51,660 nucleotides of DNA from NCBI GenBank assembly GCA_019113645.1, contig DXGZ01000135.1:1-51660 (forward strand), given 5' to 3'. Shown here one piece after another: positions 1 to 8,592 of this stretch; positions within the stretch are counted from its first letter, which is position 1; every line of letters begins with the position of its first letter. Source of the DNA: Candidatus Mediterraneibacter vanvlietii. GTDB taxonomy: Bacteria > Bacillota > Clostridia > Lachnospirales > Lachnospiraceae. The notes below the pieces were generated by a model, which did no database searches, had not been told where the DNA came from, and was given only the letters and a program-made list of their open reading frames with translations. The position numbers were made by a program, and so were the translations under genes.

Positions 1-733
1 CCAGGCTGCGGACTCTGTCAAAAGATTCCAGTTCGCTTCTCAACAAAACATAAACCATTTCTGAGAGGTCTTCTCTTTTGTCATATCTTCTGAATGCTTC
101 TCTGTACTTTCCAGTCGGCTGAATTGAGATAGGCAGTAACCCGTTATTGATCAGTTGCTGATTAATGATCATCCTCCCTGTTCTTCCATTCCCATCTGAA
201 AAAGGATGGATCCGTTCAAAACGTACATGATTGGCTGCAATTTTTTCAAAAATTTCTTGCACTGTCACCGCTTCTATATCTGCTCCCCTGATCCAGTTTC
301 TCATAAGCTCCGGAACATCCTGCGGCTCTGGTGGATAGTATACAGCTTCCGACAGATTTCCAACATAAACTGTGGTATCTCTATACTCTCCCTGCATATG
401 TCTGATATAGCCATTCGCCTTCTTGATCCACTCTTCATCAATGATTGCCTTCGCAAAGGGAAGCAGCATTTTCTGAATTGCATAGTATGCATTTTTTGCG
501 TCCGCATATTCGGAATAGGTATGATTCGATCTCACTTCATCGTAATCAAGCACTGCGATTGTTTCTTCCAGCGACAGTGTATTCCCTTCTATTGCATTTG
601 TGCTCCATGAAAACCTCTTGGCAAAATCTTCGGTAAATGGCTGACTAATCAGCGGATTTTCCATAAGCTTAAAAATTTTCTCTTTTTCTGTTTCAATCTG
701 TAAGATTCTATTTTCGTTGTCAAATAATGGCAT
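1..733 (-). CDS. Fic/DOC family AMPylase-type protein, C-terminus outside window
   Basis: Fic enzymes transfer AMP (or related groups) from nucleotides to protein hydroxyls. About 244 residues are visible; the frame is still open at base 1, so the C-terminal part is missing. The catalytic loop HPFSDGNGRTGR is complete, with the histidine near residue 176. Upstream, at residues 45-50, TNAIEG fits the (S/T)xxxE(G/N) inhibitory helix, so this is a self-inhibited class II Fic protein with the inhibitory motif N-terminal to the core. The start at 733 was chosen because GGAGG lies 8 nt upstream; no full-length frame starts earlier. No antitoxin-like neighbour is visible. It could be a housekeeping AMPylase or a toxin-like enzyme; the target is unknown. 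Confidence 0.9.
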   Translation of the reverse strand, partial: MPLFDNENRILQIETEKEKIFKLMENPLISQPFTEDFAKRFSWSTNAIEGNTLSLEETIAVLDYDEVRSNHTYSEYADAKNAYYAIQKMLLPFAKAIIDEEWIKKANGYIRHMQGEYRDTTVYVGNLSEAVYYPPEPQDVPELMRNWIRGADIEAVTVQEIFEKIAANHVRFERIHPFSDGNGRTGRMIINQQLINNGLLPISIQPTGKYREAFRRYDKREDLSEMVYVLLRSELESFDRVRSL

Positions 734-940
734 GGTATCTGCCTCCAATATATAATAAATTGAGTGTTTTCTTCTTTCCTGATATTATCATACCTACAAA
801 AGAGACACTCTTTGCCCTGTGCTTTCTTGGATTCTTTTGCAACATAGTATATCATAGAATCATAGCGATATCTATCAGAATATCAGCGTAGTTGTTATTC
901 CTCACAATAAGTAAATTATCTTTTTACTTTTTTAAAAAAT

Positions 941-1252
941 TCACATTCCATTCACCCATTCCTGCACATCTGCTTCATCAACACCAGACCGGAATCTCAT
1001 TCCTTCCTGCCAGTCTCCGGTACCTGCCAGATCCGCCAACAGAGTGCCGCTGTCGCCGATTCCGGATGAAGAAGAGGTACAGAACGGAATCACTGTTTTT
1101 CCTGTGAAATCATTGTTCTCCACAAAGGTATTCATCGGCCATGCCGCAATCCCCCACCAAATAGGATACCCGATGAATACCATATCATAAGAATCCCAGT
1201 TCTCCACTTCTGTTGTCACAAGTTCTACATCTGATCTTTGTTTGGACATCAG
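941..1252 (-). pseudogene. Flavodoxin C-terminal fragment joined to a transposase start
   Basis: The last ~100 residues read as the C-terminal two thirds of a flavodoxin: YDMVFIGYPIWWG is the second FMN-contact strand and loop, followed by TVIPFCTSSSSG and a C-terminal helix. The N-terminal phosphate-binding loop (T/SxTGNT type) is missing. Upstream the frame runs without a stop into an IS200-like transposase start, so the open frame (941-1351) is a chimera made by insertion and deletion, not a real full gene. It is probably inactive. The exact join (about 1250-1260) is an estimate. Confidence 0.75.
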
Positions 1253-1396
1253 CAATTTATTTCTATACTTGCATACGAAAATAATATGATACTGTAACAA
1301 ATACTTGTGTCTGTTTTTTGATTTCCACGTTCCATAACGCAAGTATAGCACTAGCCACCACTTTTGGCTATCTTAACCCACCGTCTAAAACCAGTG
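1253..1396 (-). mobile_element. IS200/IS605-family remnant: end sequence plus tnpA 5' fragment
   Basis: Reading the minus strand, 1396-1337 is a 60-bp end sequence that recurs at 17786-17845, and it contains a small hairpin (TAGCC...GGCTA). It is followed by a frame with NRHKYLLQYHIIFVCKYR, the typical N-terminus of Y1 (IS200/IS605) TnpA transposases. Only about 33 residues remain before the frame merges with flavodoxin sequence; the HUH motif and catalytic Tyr are gone, and there is no tnpB. One edge lies inside an esterase fragment, so the insertion disrupted that gene. Confidence 0.75.
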
Positions 1397-1655
1397 GATA
1401 GGCCTCACGTGATGGTCCGGAACCGTAATATTCATCATCCTCTCCGATTACAAAATACACCGGCGTCCGGCTCTCCACAACCGGTTCGTAATCTCCGTCC
1501 CACTGTGAACTGCACTGGAGATATGCCGTGAAAAGATCCGGTCGTTTTCCCATAACCTGTGACATCGTCTCCCCGCCGCCGGAGTATCCTTCTCCGAAGA
1601 CTCTTGACTCATCTATGTTATAGTTTGCAAGGAAATATTCCACAAGTGTCAGCCA
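1368..1655 (-). pseudogene. Alpha/beta-hydrolase (esterase, PHB-depolymerase-like) fragment
   Basis: The frame shows the nucleophile elbow GYSGGG preceded by NIDESRVFGE, and later TPVYFVIGEDDEYYG, the strand carrying the acid residue. The N-terminal half and the catalytic-histidine end are missing. The last 12 codons are read from the IS200/IS605-type end sequence, so the stop at 1368 comes from the insertion. The upstream edge joins a MATE fragment at about 1655 in another frame. This is a remnant, not a working enzyme. Confidence 0.75.
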
Positions 1656-1770
1656 GATTATAGATCATGGTAACCACCTGACTGATAATCGTAGGGATTG
1701 CAAGCGTTGCCACTGCCCTGGGAACCGGTATCGTCTCAAACAGCTCCTTTTCCGAAATTTCTTTTTTCAT
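1618..1770 (-). pseudogene. MATE efflux pump N-terminal fragment
   Basis: The 50-codon frame begins ATG at 1770 and encodes KELFETIPVPRAVATLAIP and then TIISQVVTMIYNLADT, the recognisable N-terminus and first membrane helix of MepA-type MATE drug/sodium antiporters. After about 43 residues the similarity ends and the frame stops, overlapping the esterase fragment in a different frame. The rest of the pump (over 400 residues) is absent. It looks like the product of a deletion joining two unrelated genes. Confidence 0.7.
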
Positions 1771-1835
1771 AGCATATTTTCCTTCTTTCCCACTTCATTT
1801 TCTGCCGGAACCGGATTCACGTTGTTTTTAAAAGA

Positions 1836-2147
1836 TTATGCGCAGGCCGTCAGACAGCCTGCGCTCAGAGTTTCCGGTATCTTCTTTTCTTTCGCAAGTT
1901 TTGCGCCTTCCTGTACTTTTGCATAAGTAGGATTGGACATAATTCCGCTAAAGTCAAAGACCTTTTTTCCTGCATCCTCAAGAATCTTCTTCACTTCATC
2001 ATAGATTCCGTTTTTCTTTATCGATCCGCCGCCATACGCAAGCATTACATTCTCGCCGTAACCGGAAACAGCCGCCGCAAGATGTTCTCTGGCCGCGCCT
2101 TCGCCGAAATAAACCTTTGTAGCATACTCATAGACAAACTTCTGCAT
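1836..2147 (-). pseudogene. Iron-containing alcohol dehydrogenase, N-terminal fragment
   Basis: The 103-residue frame matches the start of family III (butanol-type) alcohol dehydrogenases: FVYEYATKVYFGEGA, then VMLAYGGGSIKKNGIYDEV and a FDFSGIMSNPTYAKVQEG segment. Family members are about 390 residues; the GGGS cofactor loop that follows and the iron-binding histidines are missing. The last residues are read from an inverted repeat (1837-1861) that resembles a terminator stem. A good promoter is still present upstream, so a short truncated product may be made. Confidence 0.8.
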
Positions 2148-2180
2148 GTCAGATCTCTCCTTTTCTTTTTTCTGTAATAA

Positions 2181-2210
2181 ATTATAGGACCACCTTCATG
2201 CAAATTGAAG
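2181..2210 (-). promoter_or_regulatory. Promoter with palindromic operator ahead of the alcohol dehydrogenase fragment
   Basis: On the minus strand TTCAAT, 17 nt, TATAAT (2181-2186) precede the gene start at 2147. A perfect palindrome CTTCA-N7-TGAAG (2194-2210) lies over the -35/spacer. This placement resembles MerR-type activation sites, but the regulator is not identified. Confidence 0.45.
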
Positions 2211-2267
2211 AAACAATAAGTTCCGCTGTTTATACCTTAGGGTTTCGGCTGTTTATTATCATCATTT

Positions 2268-3296
2268 TTATTTCAGGGAAGCTTTATCCATCTTCCAGTA
2301 TCTCCTGATCTGTTTCTCGTCCAGATCTTCCACAAATCTTCTTTTAAAAACAAGGAATTCTTCCAGATCCATCAGAATATGATACAGCACAGCGCGCCCT
2401 TCAAACTCTTCTCTCGTCTGCGGCAGAGGTTCTTCAGCCATTTGCGCGCATATTTCCTTCAGCTTCTCGATCTGCGCTTCCGGAGTGTTCACTTCCACAA
2501 CATAAGGCGCCAGATAGATCATATAATCTGCGATAATCTTCGCCTGCCGCGGCATTTCTCTGATTTTTTTGATTTCATAATGAAGGTTATGGAGAATGCC
2601 AAGCTGCTTCAGGCGCATCTCAAAATAATCAATGTAATATCCCGGATGGGAATGAAATGTATTATCCTGATACTCGCACGCATCCATAATATACTCCTGC
2701 AGACTCTGCTCCAGCATGCGGATATCATTCCAGACACTTCTCTGCATATCCTTATTCGAGAGATATGCCGCCAGTTCTCCCATGATCATCTGAAGCCGGT
2801 TCTCCGTATCCCTCATACTGCGGATCAGGCCGTTCTTCTGATGCCTGTAATCATAGAACAGATTCAGGATAACCGCAATTGTAATTCCGATAAAAACGAG
2901 CAGAAATTCATTGAAAATAAATGAAAAGCTGAAATCTTTTGCCAGAAGAAAATGAATTCCGATCACAGAATTTACCGATATGGTCGCCTGCCACCCAAAC
3001 GCATGACAGACGAAAATAATCAGAAAAATGAAAATTCCATAGGCGATCCATTCACTGTTGAGCATACCAATCGTCAGTGCCGCGAGCATCACTGAAATGG
3101 CGAATGTGATCAGCCTGTAAAGAGACAGCTTCACCGTCTCCCACTTGGTGGTTACAAGAGTAAGCAGGGTAATCGTCCCCGCTGACGCCGCATTGTCCAG
3201 TCCCAGATGCTGAGCGATATAGATCGCGGCGCTGCTTCCGACAGCAATTTTCACCGCCCGCATCAGCAGTTTTTTCCATTCCTTTTTTTTGTTCAC
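2268..3296 (-). CDS. Aromatic-acid-exporter/FUSC-type membrane protein (DUF939-like)
   Basis: This 342-residue protein has about four to six hydrophobic helices in the first 150 residues and a long charged, helical cytoplasmic C-terminal half. That is the layout of ArAE_1/FUSC proteins of Firmicutes (YqjA/YgaE group), thought to export small organic acids across the inner membrane; the substrate is unknown. Near the N-terminus AVKIAVGSSAAIYIAQ and ITLLTLVTTKWETVKLSL fit the family's first helices. Translation starts at GTG 3296, with AGGAGGT five nt upstream. It stands alone. Confidence 0.8.
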   Translation of the reverse strand: MNKKKEWKKLLMRAVKIAVGSSAAIYIAQHLGLDNAASAGTITLLTLVTTKWETVKLSLYRLITFAISVMLAALTIGMLNSEWIAYGIFIFLIIFVCHAFGWQATISVNSVIGIHFLLAKDFSFSFIFNEFLLVFIGITIAVILNLFYDYRHQKNGLIRSMRDTENRLQMIMGELAAYLSNKDMQRSVWNDIRMLEQSLQEYIMDACEYQDNTFHSHPGYYIDYFEMRLKQLGILHNLHYEIKKIREMPRQAKIIADYMIYLAPYVVEVNTPEAQIEKLKEICAQMAEEPLPQTREEFEGRAVLYHILMDLEEFLVFKRRFVEDLDEKQIRRYWKMDKASLK

Positions 3297-3346
3297 CTTT
3301 ACCTCCTGTTCTTAATCAGGACCGTTTTTCATATTTTCTTTTGAAT

Positions 3347-3374
3347 GTAACAGCTCAGCTCATGGAACTGTTAC
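3347..3374. repeat. Smallest GTAACAG-family palindrome with target duplication
   Basis: GTAACAGCTCAGCT and ATGGAACTGTTAC form imperfect inverted ends. Flanks TTTTGAAT and TTTTAAAT match 7 of 8. Its reverse reads GTTCCATGAGCTGAGC, identical to the inner left end of the 48143-48245 element. Confidence 0.6.
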
Positions 3375-3424
3375 TTTTAAATTGATAATACCTGAGAAAA
3401 TTATATCAAAAAACTGTTTTAATG

Positions 3425-3468
3425 AAAAGCCATACAAAGATCATGGCAGAAATTCTTTGTATGGCTTT
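3425..3468 (-). terminator. Intrinsic terminator after the ATP-grasp fragment
   Basis: AAAGCCATACAAAGA pairs with TCTTTGTATGGCTTT around a 13-nt loop. A short T run follows on the minus strand. It lies just beyond the stop at 3475. Confidence 0.75.
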
Positions 3469-3474
3469 CGGGCA

Positions 3475-3744
3475 TCATTCTGGTTTATTTACACGGCAGC
3501 CCGTTATATGGGACTGCTGCTTCTTCTCTCCATAGATATCGTTCAGGAACAGATTGAGCGCATCCACACGCTGGATCAGCCCTTTTTCAAGCTGCTGAAA
3601 GTCATCATGGGTAATGACTCTTGGAATCGCGTCAAACGGAAACAGCTGCTCGTGGAACTCTCCGTTCTTATAAATGCCGAACTTGACGCCGTAGCGCGCC
3701 ATCAGCCGGTTGATTCCCTCCGTGTGTTCAATCAATTCTCTCAT
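3475..3744 (-). pseudogene. Circularly permuted ATP-grasp protein, N-terminal fragment
   Basis: The 89-codon frame carries YGVKFGIYKNGEFHEQLFPF, then DAIPRVITHDDF and RVDALNLFLNDIYGEK. This is the start of the CP_ATPgrasp_1 (DUF404/DUF407) family, which is normally over 450 residues and linked to peptide ligase/transglutaminase operons. Everything after about residue 75, including the ATP-binding core, is missing and the tail is unrelated. The start at 3744 has AGGAGG seven nt upstream. It keeps a leader attenuator and a terminator, so it is a transcribed remnant at best. Confidence 0.7.
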
Positions 3745-3758
3745 AATCATTCCTCCTG

Positions 3759-3860
3759 AAAAAAAAGCGTTTCCCTGCCATACGCAGGTGAAACGCCTTT
3801 GTCTCACTTCTATCCTTCTGTATCTGATCCGTACCGTTTGCCTTTTACCAGGAAACGCCT
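3759..3860 (-). promoter_or_regulatory. Attenuator-like leader: terminator hairpin with competing upstream arm
   Basis: On the minus strand GCGTTTCACCTGC pairs with GCAGGGAAACGC (3796-3767), followed by eight T residues, directly before the ribosome site at 3751-3756. About 55 nt upstream (3860-3848) GGCGTTTCCTGG can pair with the same 3' arm, giving a terminator/antiterminator choice. A GC-rich stem (3867-3890) lies further upstream. The sensing element does not match a riboswitch or T-box that I know. Confidence 0.5.
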
Positions 3861-3903
3861 GTCCGGGGGCCGCCCTGAGGCGGGCCTCTGAACAAGTATA
3901 TGT

Positions 3904-3938
3904 AAAAAGGGCACCTGACCAACTGATCAAGCGCCCTT
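3904..3938 (-). terminator. Terminator after azlD
   Basis: AAGGGCGC and GTGCCCTT form a stem followed by TTTTT on the minus strand, 90 nt after the azlD stop. Confidence 0.7.
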
Positions 3939-4028
3939 GCTATGCAAGATAATATAAACGATTTTCCGATAATTGTCAAGAGAATAAATATCTTTACTCC
4001 TGACAAATCTTTTTCCTGAAATGATTTC

Positions 4029-4355
4029 CTAGAAGACCAGCTGCACCAGAAGCATGTAGCAGACAGTCCCTCCCGCGATAGACAGAAGCATCTGTCTCTT
4101 CCACACGTGCAGGATGATGACAAGCACAATGGAGATCAACTCCGGAATGGCATGGCTTCCGGAAAAAATGCTGACGTTTCTCAGGCAGTAAATGACCAGC
4201 AGGCCAAACACCGCAGAGGGAAGCACTTTTCCGAGATACTGAATATATTTTGGCGTCGGCTTTCCTGCCGGAAATACCAGAAACGGCAGGAACCTGGTCA
4301 CTGCTGTTCCCAGGACCACCATCGCCACTGTGATAATCTGCTGTGTCAGTGTCAC
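4029..4355 (-). CDS. azlD: AzlD-family branched-chain amino acid exporter small subunit
   Basis: This 108-residue, four-helix membrane protein contains [12 protein letters not shown] and [20 protein letters not shown], the conserved AzlD features. AzlD works with AzlC to export branched-chain amino acids, and in some bacteria 4-azaleucine. The start is GTG at 4355, sharing GTGA with the azlC stop, so the two are translationally coupled. A terminator follows at 3904-3938. Confidence 0.9.
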   Translation of the reverse strand: MTLTQQIITVAMVVLGTAVTRFLPFLVFPAGKPTPKYIQYLGKVLPSAVFGLLVIYCLRNVSIFSGSHAIPELISIVLVIILHVWKRQMLLSIAGGTVCYMLLVQLVF

Positions 4356-5065
4356 TGTACCTCTCCTCCTTTCTCCAACGGTTGTCTCATTACTGTCAGC
4401 ACTGCAAGCAGCGACAGCATGGCCGGTATAATGAAGTTATCTGCTCCAAATGCCAGCAGACAGATCAGGGAAATCCCCAGCCCCAGCAGGGCGCTTGTAT
4501 GGTTCTTTTCCTTAAGCCACTGTTCCAGAAAGATCACCACGAACATAGCTGTCATGACAAAATCAAGTCCTTCTGTATTAAACTGGATCAGGGAGCCGAA
4601 GATGCCTCCCAGTGTAGCGCCCGAGAACCAGTAAAAATGATTCAGAAGCGTGACAAAGAACATGAACCAGCCCCTGTCCACACCTTCCGGAATGTCGGCA
4701 GTATAATTAATCGAAAACGTCTCATCGCACATACCGAAAATGAGATACACCTTTTTCCACCCAAGCCCCCTGAACTTGTCCAGCATGGAAATGCCGTAGA
4801 ACAGATGTCTTGCATTGATCATCAGCGTCATTGCAAATGCCTGCAGGGGATTAAACGCTCCCAGCAGCATATTAACAGTTACAAACTCAATAGATCCCGC
4901 GAAAATCGTAATGCTCATCAGCATCGGATACCAGAAACTGAATCCCGAAACATTCATATAGATTCCATATGTAAGCCCAAGAAACCAGAAACCGGCAAAA
5001 ATCGGTATCGTATAGGGGAAAGCAGCCCGGAACGCTTTCTTTAACATGTCTGATTTACTTCCCAT
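4352..5065 (-). CDS. azlC: AzlC-family branched-chain amino acid permease
   Basis: This 237-residue integral membrane protein is the large subunit of the AzlCD exporter. Diagnostic segments are [20 protein letters not shown] near the N-terminus, the AGSIEFV block and the NARHLFYG motif, all typical of AzlC. The start at 5065 was chosen over an upstream in-frame ATG because GGAGG lies nine nt before it and the family begins here. It overlaps azlD by 4 nt. It acts in the cytoplasmic membrane; specificity is inferred from the family. Confidence 0.92.
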   Translation of the reverse strand: MGSKSDMLKKAFRAAFPYTIPIFAGFWFLGLTYGIYMNVSGFSFWYPMLMSITIFAGSIEFVTVNMLLGAFNPLQAFAMTLMINARHLFYGISMLDKFRGLGWKKVYLIFGMCDETFSINYTADIPEGVDRGWFMFFVTLLNHFYWFSGATLGGIFGSLIQFNTEGLDFVMTAMFVVIFLEQWLKEKNHTSALLGLGISLICLLAFGADNFIIPAMLSLLAVLTVMRQPLEKGGEVQ

Positions 5066-5127
5066 AGATGTATTCCTCCAGATTAATATAGGTCGCAGTT
5101 CTTCCATACAATTTATTCGCCTTCTTT

Positions 5128-6036
5128 TTATACATATGCAGCTGTGCTTTCTGCATCTGCCGGCGGACACTTCCCGCAGTCCGAGCATCCGTTGCACGTC
5201 AGCCGGCTTGCGCACTCCCGACAGGTCACAGGATGATAGTGCGGCACATACAGCTCCTTCTGCGGGATATCATAGCCCCACTCGTCCGTAAGATGAAACC
5301 GGATCTCTTTTCCCTGATAACTGAGTCCGGAACGGAAGGCCTGCTGTGACTGGGTTCTTTTATTCGGAATCCGGTAAGTTTTTCCGTTCTTTACAAAACA
5401 GGTCCCTGTCTCAATAAAATTAAAGGTGACGTCGTATGCCCGGCACTGATCACTCAGCAGTTTCACCCACTCATAATGGCACGGACGGGAACCGTCATAA
5501 TTCTCCCCGCCGCACATCACCTGCTCGATCTGCCCTGCTGCCAGATAAGTCCCGATATCAACAGGGCCGATCAGCGGCGCGGTCATAATGCCTTTATGTT
5601 TAAACGGAAGTTCAAAGAGGATCGGAATCCGCTCATCCGCACGTTTCTGATTCTCACATGTCACATTGAAGAAAACATTCTCCCAGCCGTCTCCCCAGTC
5701 ATAGGGCAGGCAGGACGCGACACGTTCCGGCCGCTTTGTCAGAAGAAAGAATTTCACATCCTTTCTCTCTCTCATCACAGACCAGGCTTCATCTCTCCAT
5801 GCATCCGCTTCTTCCAGAAAAAAATCCGAAGTCATACAGACCCGGATCATTTCCCCGCTTTTCACCTTATATTTTCCCTCCCGGTTCTTCTGAAGGGGAT
5901 ATCGGAATCCGTTCTTTGTACGGTAGATCCGGCTTCCGTCCTGCTCCCTCATCCGATCCAGGAAATACATATAACAGTTCTCGCAGCCCTCCGAGCACTT
6001 TCTGCAGCCATGCCACGGATTCCAGATATCGTGCAT
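5128..6036 (-). CDS. DUF5131 (phage Gp37/Gp68-like) family protein
   Basis: The 302-residue protein begins with IWNPWHGCRKCSEGCENCY, the N-terminal signature of DUF5131 proteins. These occur in phages and bacteria, and their cysteine spacing recalls iron-sulfur or radical SAM proteins. A second motif, FFLLTKRPER, is also typical. The C-terminus has an extra cysteine cluster (CRECASRLTCNGCSDCGKC) that may bind zinc or a cluster. Biochemical function is not established. GGGAG precedes the ATG at 6036. No phage genes flank it, so this looks like a chromosomal copy. Confidence 0.8.
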   Translation of the reverse strand: MHDIWNPWHGCRKCSEGCENCYMYFLDRMREQDGSRIYRTKNGFRYPLQKNREGKYKVKSGEMIRVCMTSDFFLEEADAWRDEAWSVMRERKDVKFFLLTKRPERVASCLPYDWGDGWENVFFNVTCENQKRADERIPILFELPFKHKGIMTAPLIGPVDIGTYLAAGQIEQVMCGGENYDGSRPCHYEWVKLLSDQCRAYDVTFNFIETGTCFVKNGKTYRIPNKRTQSQQAFRSGLSYQGKEIRFHLTDEWGYDIPQKELYVPHYHPVTCRECASRLTCNGCSDCGKCPPADAESTAAYV

Positions 6037-6062
6037 TCTAATTTCTCCCTTTTCCGACTCAG

Positions 6063-6093
6063 AAAAACAGGGAAGCCCATCAGGACCTCCCTG
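6063..6093 (-). terminator. Terminator after the PTS EIIA gene
   Basis: CAGGGA...TCCCTG stem followed by TTTTT on the minus strand, between the EIIA stop and the DUF5131 start. Confidence 0.6.
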
Positions 6094-6111
6094 CTGCTTA
6101 CAGTTTATGTG

Positions 6112-6630
6112 TTATTTCGTCTCGAATATCTTTTCCCCTGCTTTTACTTCCGCATCGGCATCAATCCGGTTCTCAACAGTATTTCCACTTGTCACGATTA
6201 CCATTGTCTCCACGCGGTATCCTTCTTTTTTCACCGCGTCCAGATCAACTGTCGCCAGAAGATCGCCGGCATTCACCTGCTGTCCCTGTTTTACATGTGC
6301 CCGAAATCCTTTTCCATCCAGAGCGACTGTATCAAGACCGATATGTAAAAGAATCTCAACGCCATCTGCTGATGTGATTCCATACGCATGTCCTGTCGGG
6401 AAAACAGTTTCTACCGTACCGCTGATCGGAGCAAAGAATTTGCCTTCAGAAGGGGCTACCGCAACACCGTCTCCAAGAATCTTTTCTGAAAACATACCAT
6501 CTCCAAGCGTCTCAAGAGCGACCGCTTTTCCGTCAGCCGGTGAATAGATGCATCCTTTTTCTTCACTGACGCTGTTTTTTTCAGTGCCTGTACTTTCTTC
6601 ATTTTTAAATAATTTGCTGAACAGCCCCAT
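6112..6630 (-). CDS. crr: PTS glucose-type EIIA component
   Basis: This 172-residue cytoplasmic protein is an EIIA(Glc)-type phosphocarrier that takes phosphate from HPr and passes it to a sugar EIIB. The phosphorylated histidine lies in EILLHIGLDTV (His 96), with the supporting His 81 in PTGHAYG. The IYSPADGKAV start of the domain follows a short linker. The start MGLF at 6630 has GGAGG eight nt upstream; in-frame ATGs at 6636 and 6645 are too close to or before it. No EIIBC gene is adjacent, so it is an orphan component serving a PTS elsewhere. Confidence 0.9.
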   Translation of the reverse strand: MGLFSKLFKNEESTGTEKNSVSEEKGCIYSPADGKAVALETLGDGMFSEKILGDGVAVAPSEGKFFAPISGTVETVFPTGHAYGITSADGVEILLHIGLDTVALDGKGFRAHVKQGQQVNAGDLLATVDLDAVKKEGYRVETMVIVTSGNTVENRIDADAEVKAGEKIFETK

Positions 6631-6686
6631 TTCCATTTCCTCCATTCTTCATTCAGACCACCGCCATCGTACGGACGATTTTCTTA

Positions 6687-8561
6687 TTATCTCTCCTGAG
6701 AGTATATCGCATTTTTCTGCCCGCCGTCAAGAATCTCCGCAATCATTGACGCCCTGTTAAACGGAACCATAAAATAATACCCGTCTGCAGTATCTTCCAG
6801 TTTCTTCCTAATCTCTTCCGCGATCTGTACACCGACTGCCTGAGCTTCCTCCCGGCTCATCTCTTTATCATATCGAGCGATAATTTCATCCGGTACATGG
6901 ATTCCCGTGATCTCATTTTTCATAAACAATGCATTCCGATAGCTGACAAGAGGCATGATTCCGCACACGATCTTTGTGTCGATCCTGTTTTTTATGTAAC
7001 GGATTCTCTCGATATCCTCATCGGAATAGATCGGCTGCGTCAGGAAGAATGCCGCGCCCGCCTCGCACTTCTTCTGCATTCTTCTGATTTCCGCATCAAC
7101 ATTCTTCCGCCCATAGTTCAGAGCTCCTCCGTAAGCAATCGGATCCTCCGCAAAATGCTCTCTGTTGAGCTGCTTCATATAATTCATCAGAGTGACAGAA
7201 TTATAGTCATAGACAGATTTGATAATATCTCTTTCTCCGGAAGGGACCGGGTCACCTGTGACTACGAGGAAATTCCGGATTCCATTCATATAGGCTCCCA
7301 GTATCTCCGCTCCCGTGCCAATCGCATTCCTGTCACGGCATGCCAGATGAGGCATCGTCTCGATCTGAACCTGATTCCCGATCTTGATCGCGGACATTGC
7401 CGCTGAAGCGCGCATCTTTCCCATCGGAGAATCAGAAAACGTAATCATCTCAACTCCCGCGGTTTTTAATATCGCCGCTGCATCCATGATCTTCTTATCA
7501 TTCCCGTCAAAGGGCGGATCCAGCTCAGCAATGACCACTTTTTCTCCGGAGTACAGTTTCCGGATAAAAGGATTATTATCATATCGGATCTGTGACTCGG
7601 CTCTCTGTTCCGGCCGGTCGAAGAGCCGCCTTGATACCGGTCGGTTTCCAACTGCAGACGCCAGTTTTTCAATGTACGCGGGAGTTGTTCCGCAGCAGCC
7701 GCCGATCAGATTCACGCCCAAATCCGCTATCTCTTCCACAGCCTCACAGAAATATCCTGAATTGTCCCGGTATACCATCCGGTTCTCAATCCGGTCCGCA
7801 TACCCTGCATTCGGAGCCGCGAAAACAACCAGATCTCCCAGATCCTGACGTTTCAGAAGCCGGCTCAGATGAGACGGACCGATCCCGCAGTTGAAGCCGA
7901 TACCATCGATCAGACTGCTCTCCTTTGCTGTCTTAATCAGTTCTCTCATCCCGATTCCCGTCTTCGTATAACCGTACATATTCACGGAAAAACTTGCCAT
8001 AATGAAGACGTCACTGACTGATTTTATCCATTCCGCCGCCGGAAGAATCTGTTCAAAGTCTGAAAATGTTTCAAACCAGATCAGTTCCATGCCGGCATCA
8101 AGGTGAGCTTTTGCCATTGCCCTATATTCCTCTGCGATGAATTCTGACGCTTCCCCGCTGCCTCCCTGTTCCGGCACTGGTCCGATATCCCCGGCAATAT
8201 AGATCTCCCGCGGTTTTCTTCCGTTCTCCGCCGCTTCCTTCCGCTCTTCCTCTGCCGCATTCTGAGCAATGCGGCAGGAAGCAAGGACATTTTCATAGAC
8301 TGCTTTCAGCTGTTCTTCCTCTGAAAGCCGGCTGTCCGTTCCCCGGCACAATGTCTGCGCGTTGGATGAGAAACTGTTGGTTCGCAAAACATCCGCCCCT
8401 GCCCGGATATACTCACGGTGAATTTCCCTGATCTTCTGCGGATCCGCCAGATTCGCAATCTCCGGCGCACTGGTTTCCATACCGTACTTCTCACTGTAAT
8501 ATGTTCCCATCGCGCCATCCGTAATCAAACGTCGTGATCTGAATATACTGTAAAAATCCAT
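6687..8561 (-). CDS. Bifunctional homocysteine S-methyltransferase / methylenetetrahydrofolate reductase
   Basis: The 624-residue protein joins two domains. Residues ~1-300 form a homocysteine methyltransferase barrel with zinc cysteines in GFNCG and GGCCGT. Residues ~320-620 form a MetF-type reductase (IAELDPPF, FFLTQPIYS) that makes 5-methyl-THF. The architecture matches B. subtilis YitJ. There is no cobalamin-binding domain, unlike MetH. Together the halves would feed methyl groups to methionine, fitting the metY-cysK pair 10 kb away. A consensus promoter and a palindromic repeat lie upstream; I found no S-box. Confidence 0.93.
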   Translation of the reverse strand: MDFYSIFRSRRLITDGAMGTYYSEKYGMETSAPEIANLADPQKIREIHREYIRAGADVLRTNSFSSNAQTLCRGTDSRLSEEEQLKAVYENVLASCRIAQNAAEEERKEAAENGRKPREIYIAGDIGPVPEQGGSGEASEFIAEEYRAMAKAHLDAGMELIWFETFSDFEQILPAAEWIKSVSDVFIMASFSVNMYGYTKTGIGMRELIKTAKESSLIDGIGFNCGIGPSHLSRLLKRQDLGDLVVFAAPNAGYADRIENRMVYRDNSGYFCEAVEEIADLGVNLIGGCCGTTPAYIEKLASAVGNRPVSRRLFDRPEQRAESQIRYDNNPFIRKLYSGEKVVIAELDPPFDGNDKKIMDAAAILKTAGVEMITFSDSPMGKMRASAAMSAIKIGNQVQIETMPHLACRDRNAIGTGAEILGAYMNGIRNFLVVTGDPVPSGERDIIKSVYDYNSVTLMNYMKQLNREHFAEDPIAYGGALNYGRKNVDAEIRRMQKKCEAGAAFFLTQPIYSDEDIERIRYIKNRIDTKIVCGIMPLVSYRNALFMKNEITGIHVPDEIIARYDKEMSREEAQAVGVQIAEEIRKKLEDTADGYYFMVPFNRASMIAEILDGGQKNAIYSQER

Positions 8562-8592
8562 GTCTTATCTCCTGTAGTCTGTCTCTTTTACA

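Noticed and set aside
649-855. Small minus-strand open frame overlapping the Fic start
   Set aside because: Out of frame with Fic, overlaps it by 85 nt, has no ribosome site and no recognisable features.
3759-3890. T-box or known riboswitch before the ATP-grasp fragment
   Set aside because: No T-box sequence (TGGNACCGCG) or other aptamer core was found; only the terminator/antiterminator architecture can be supported.
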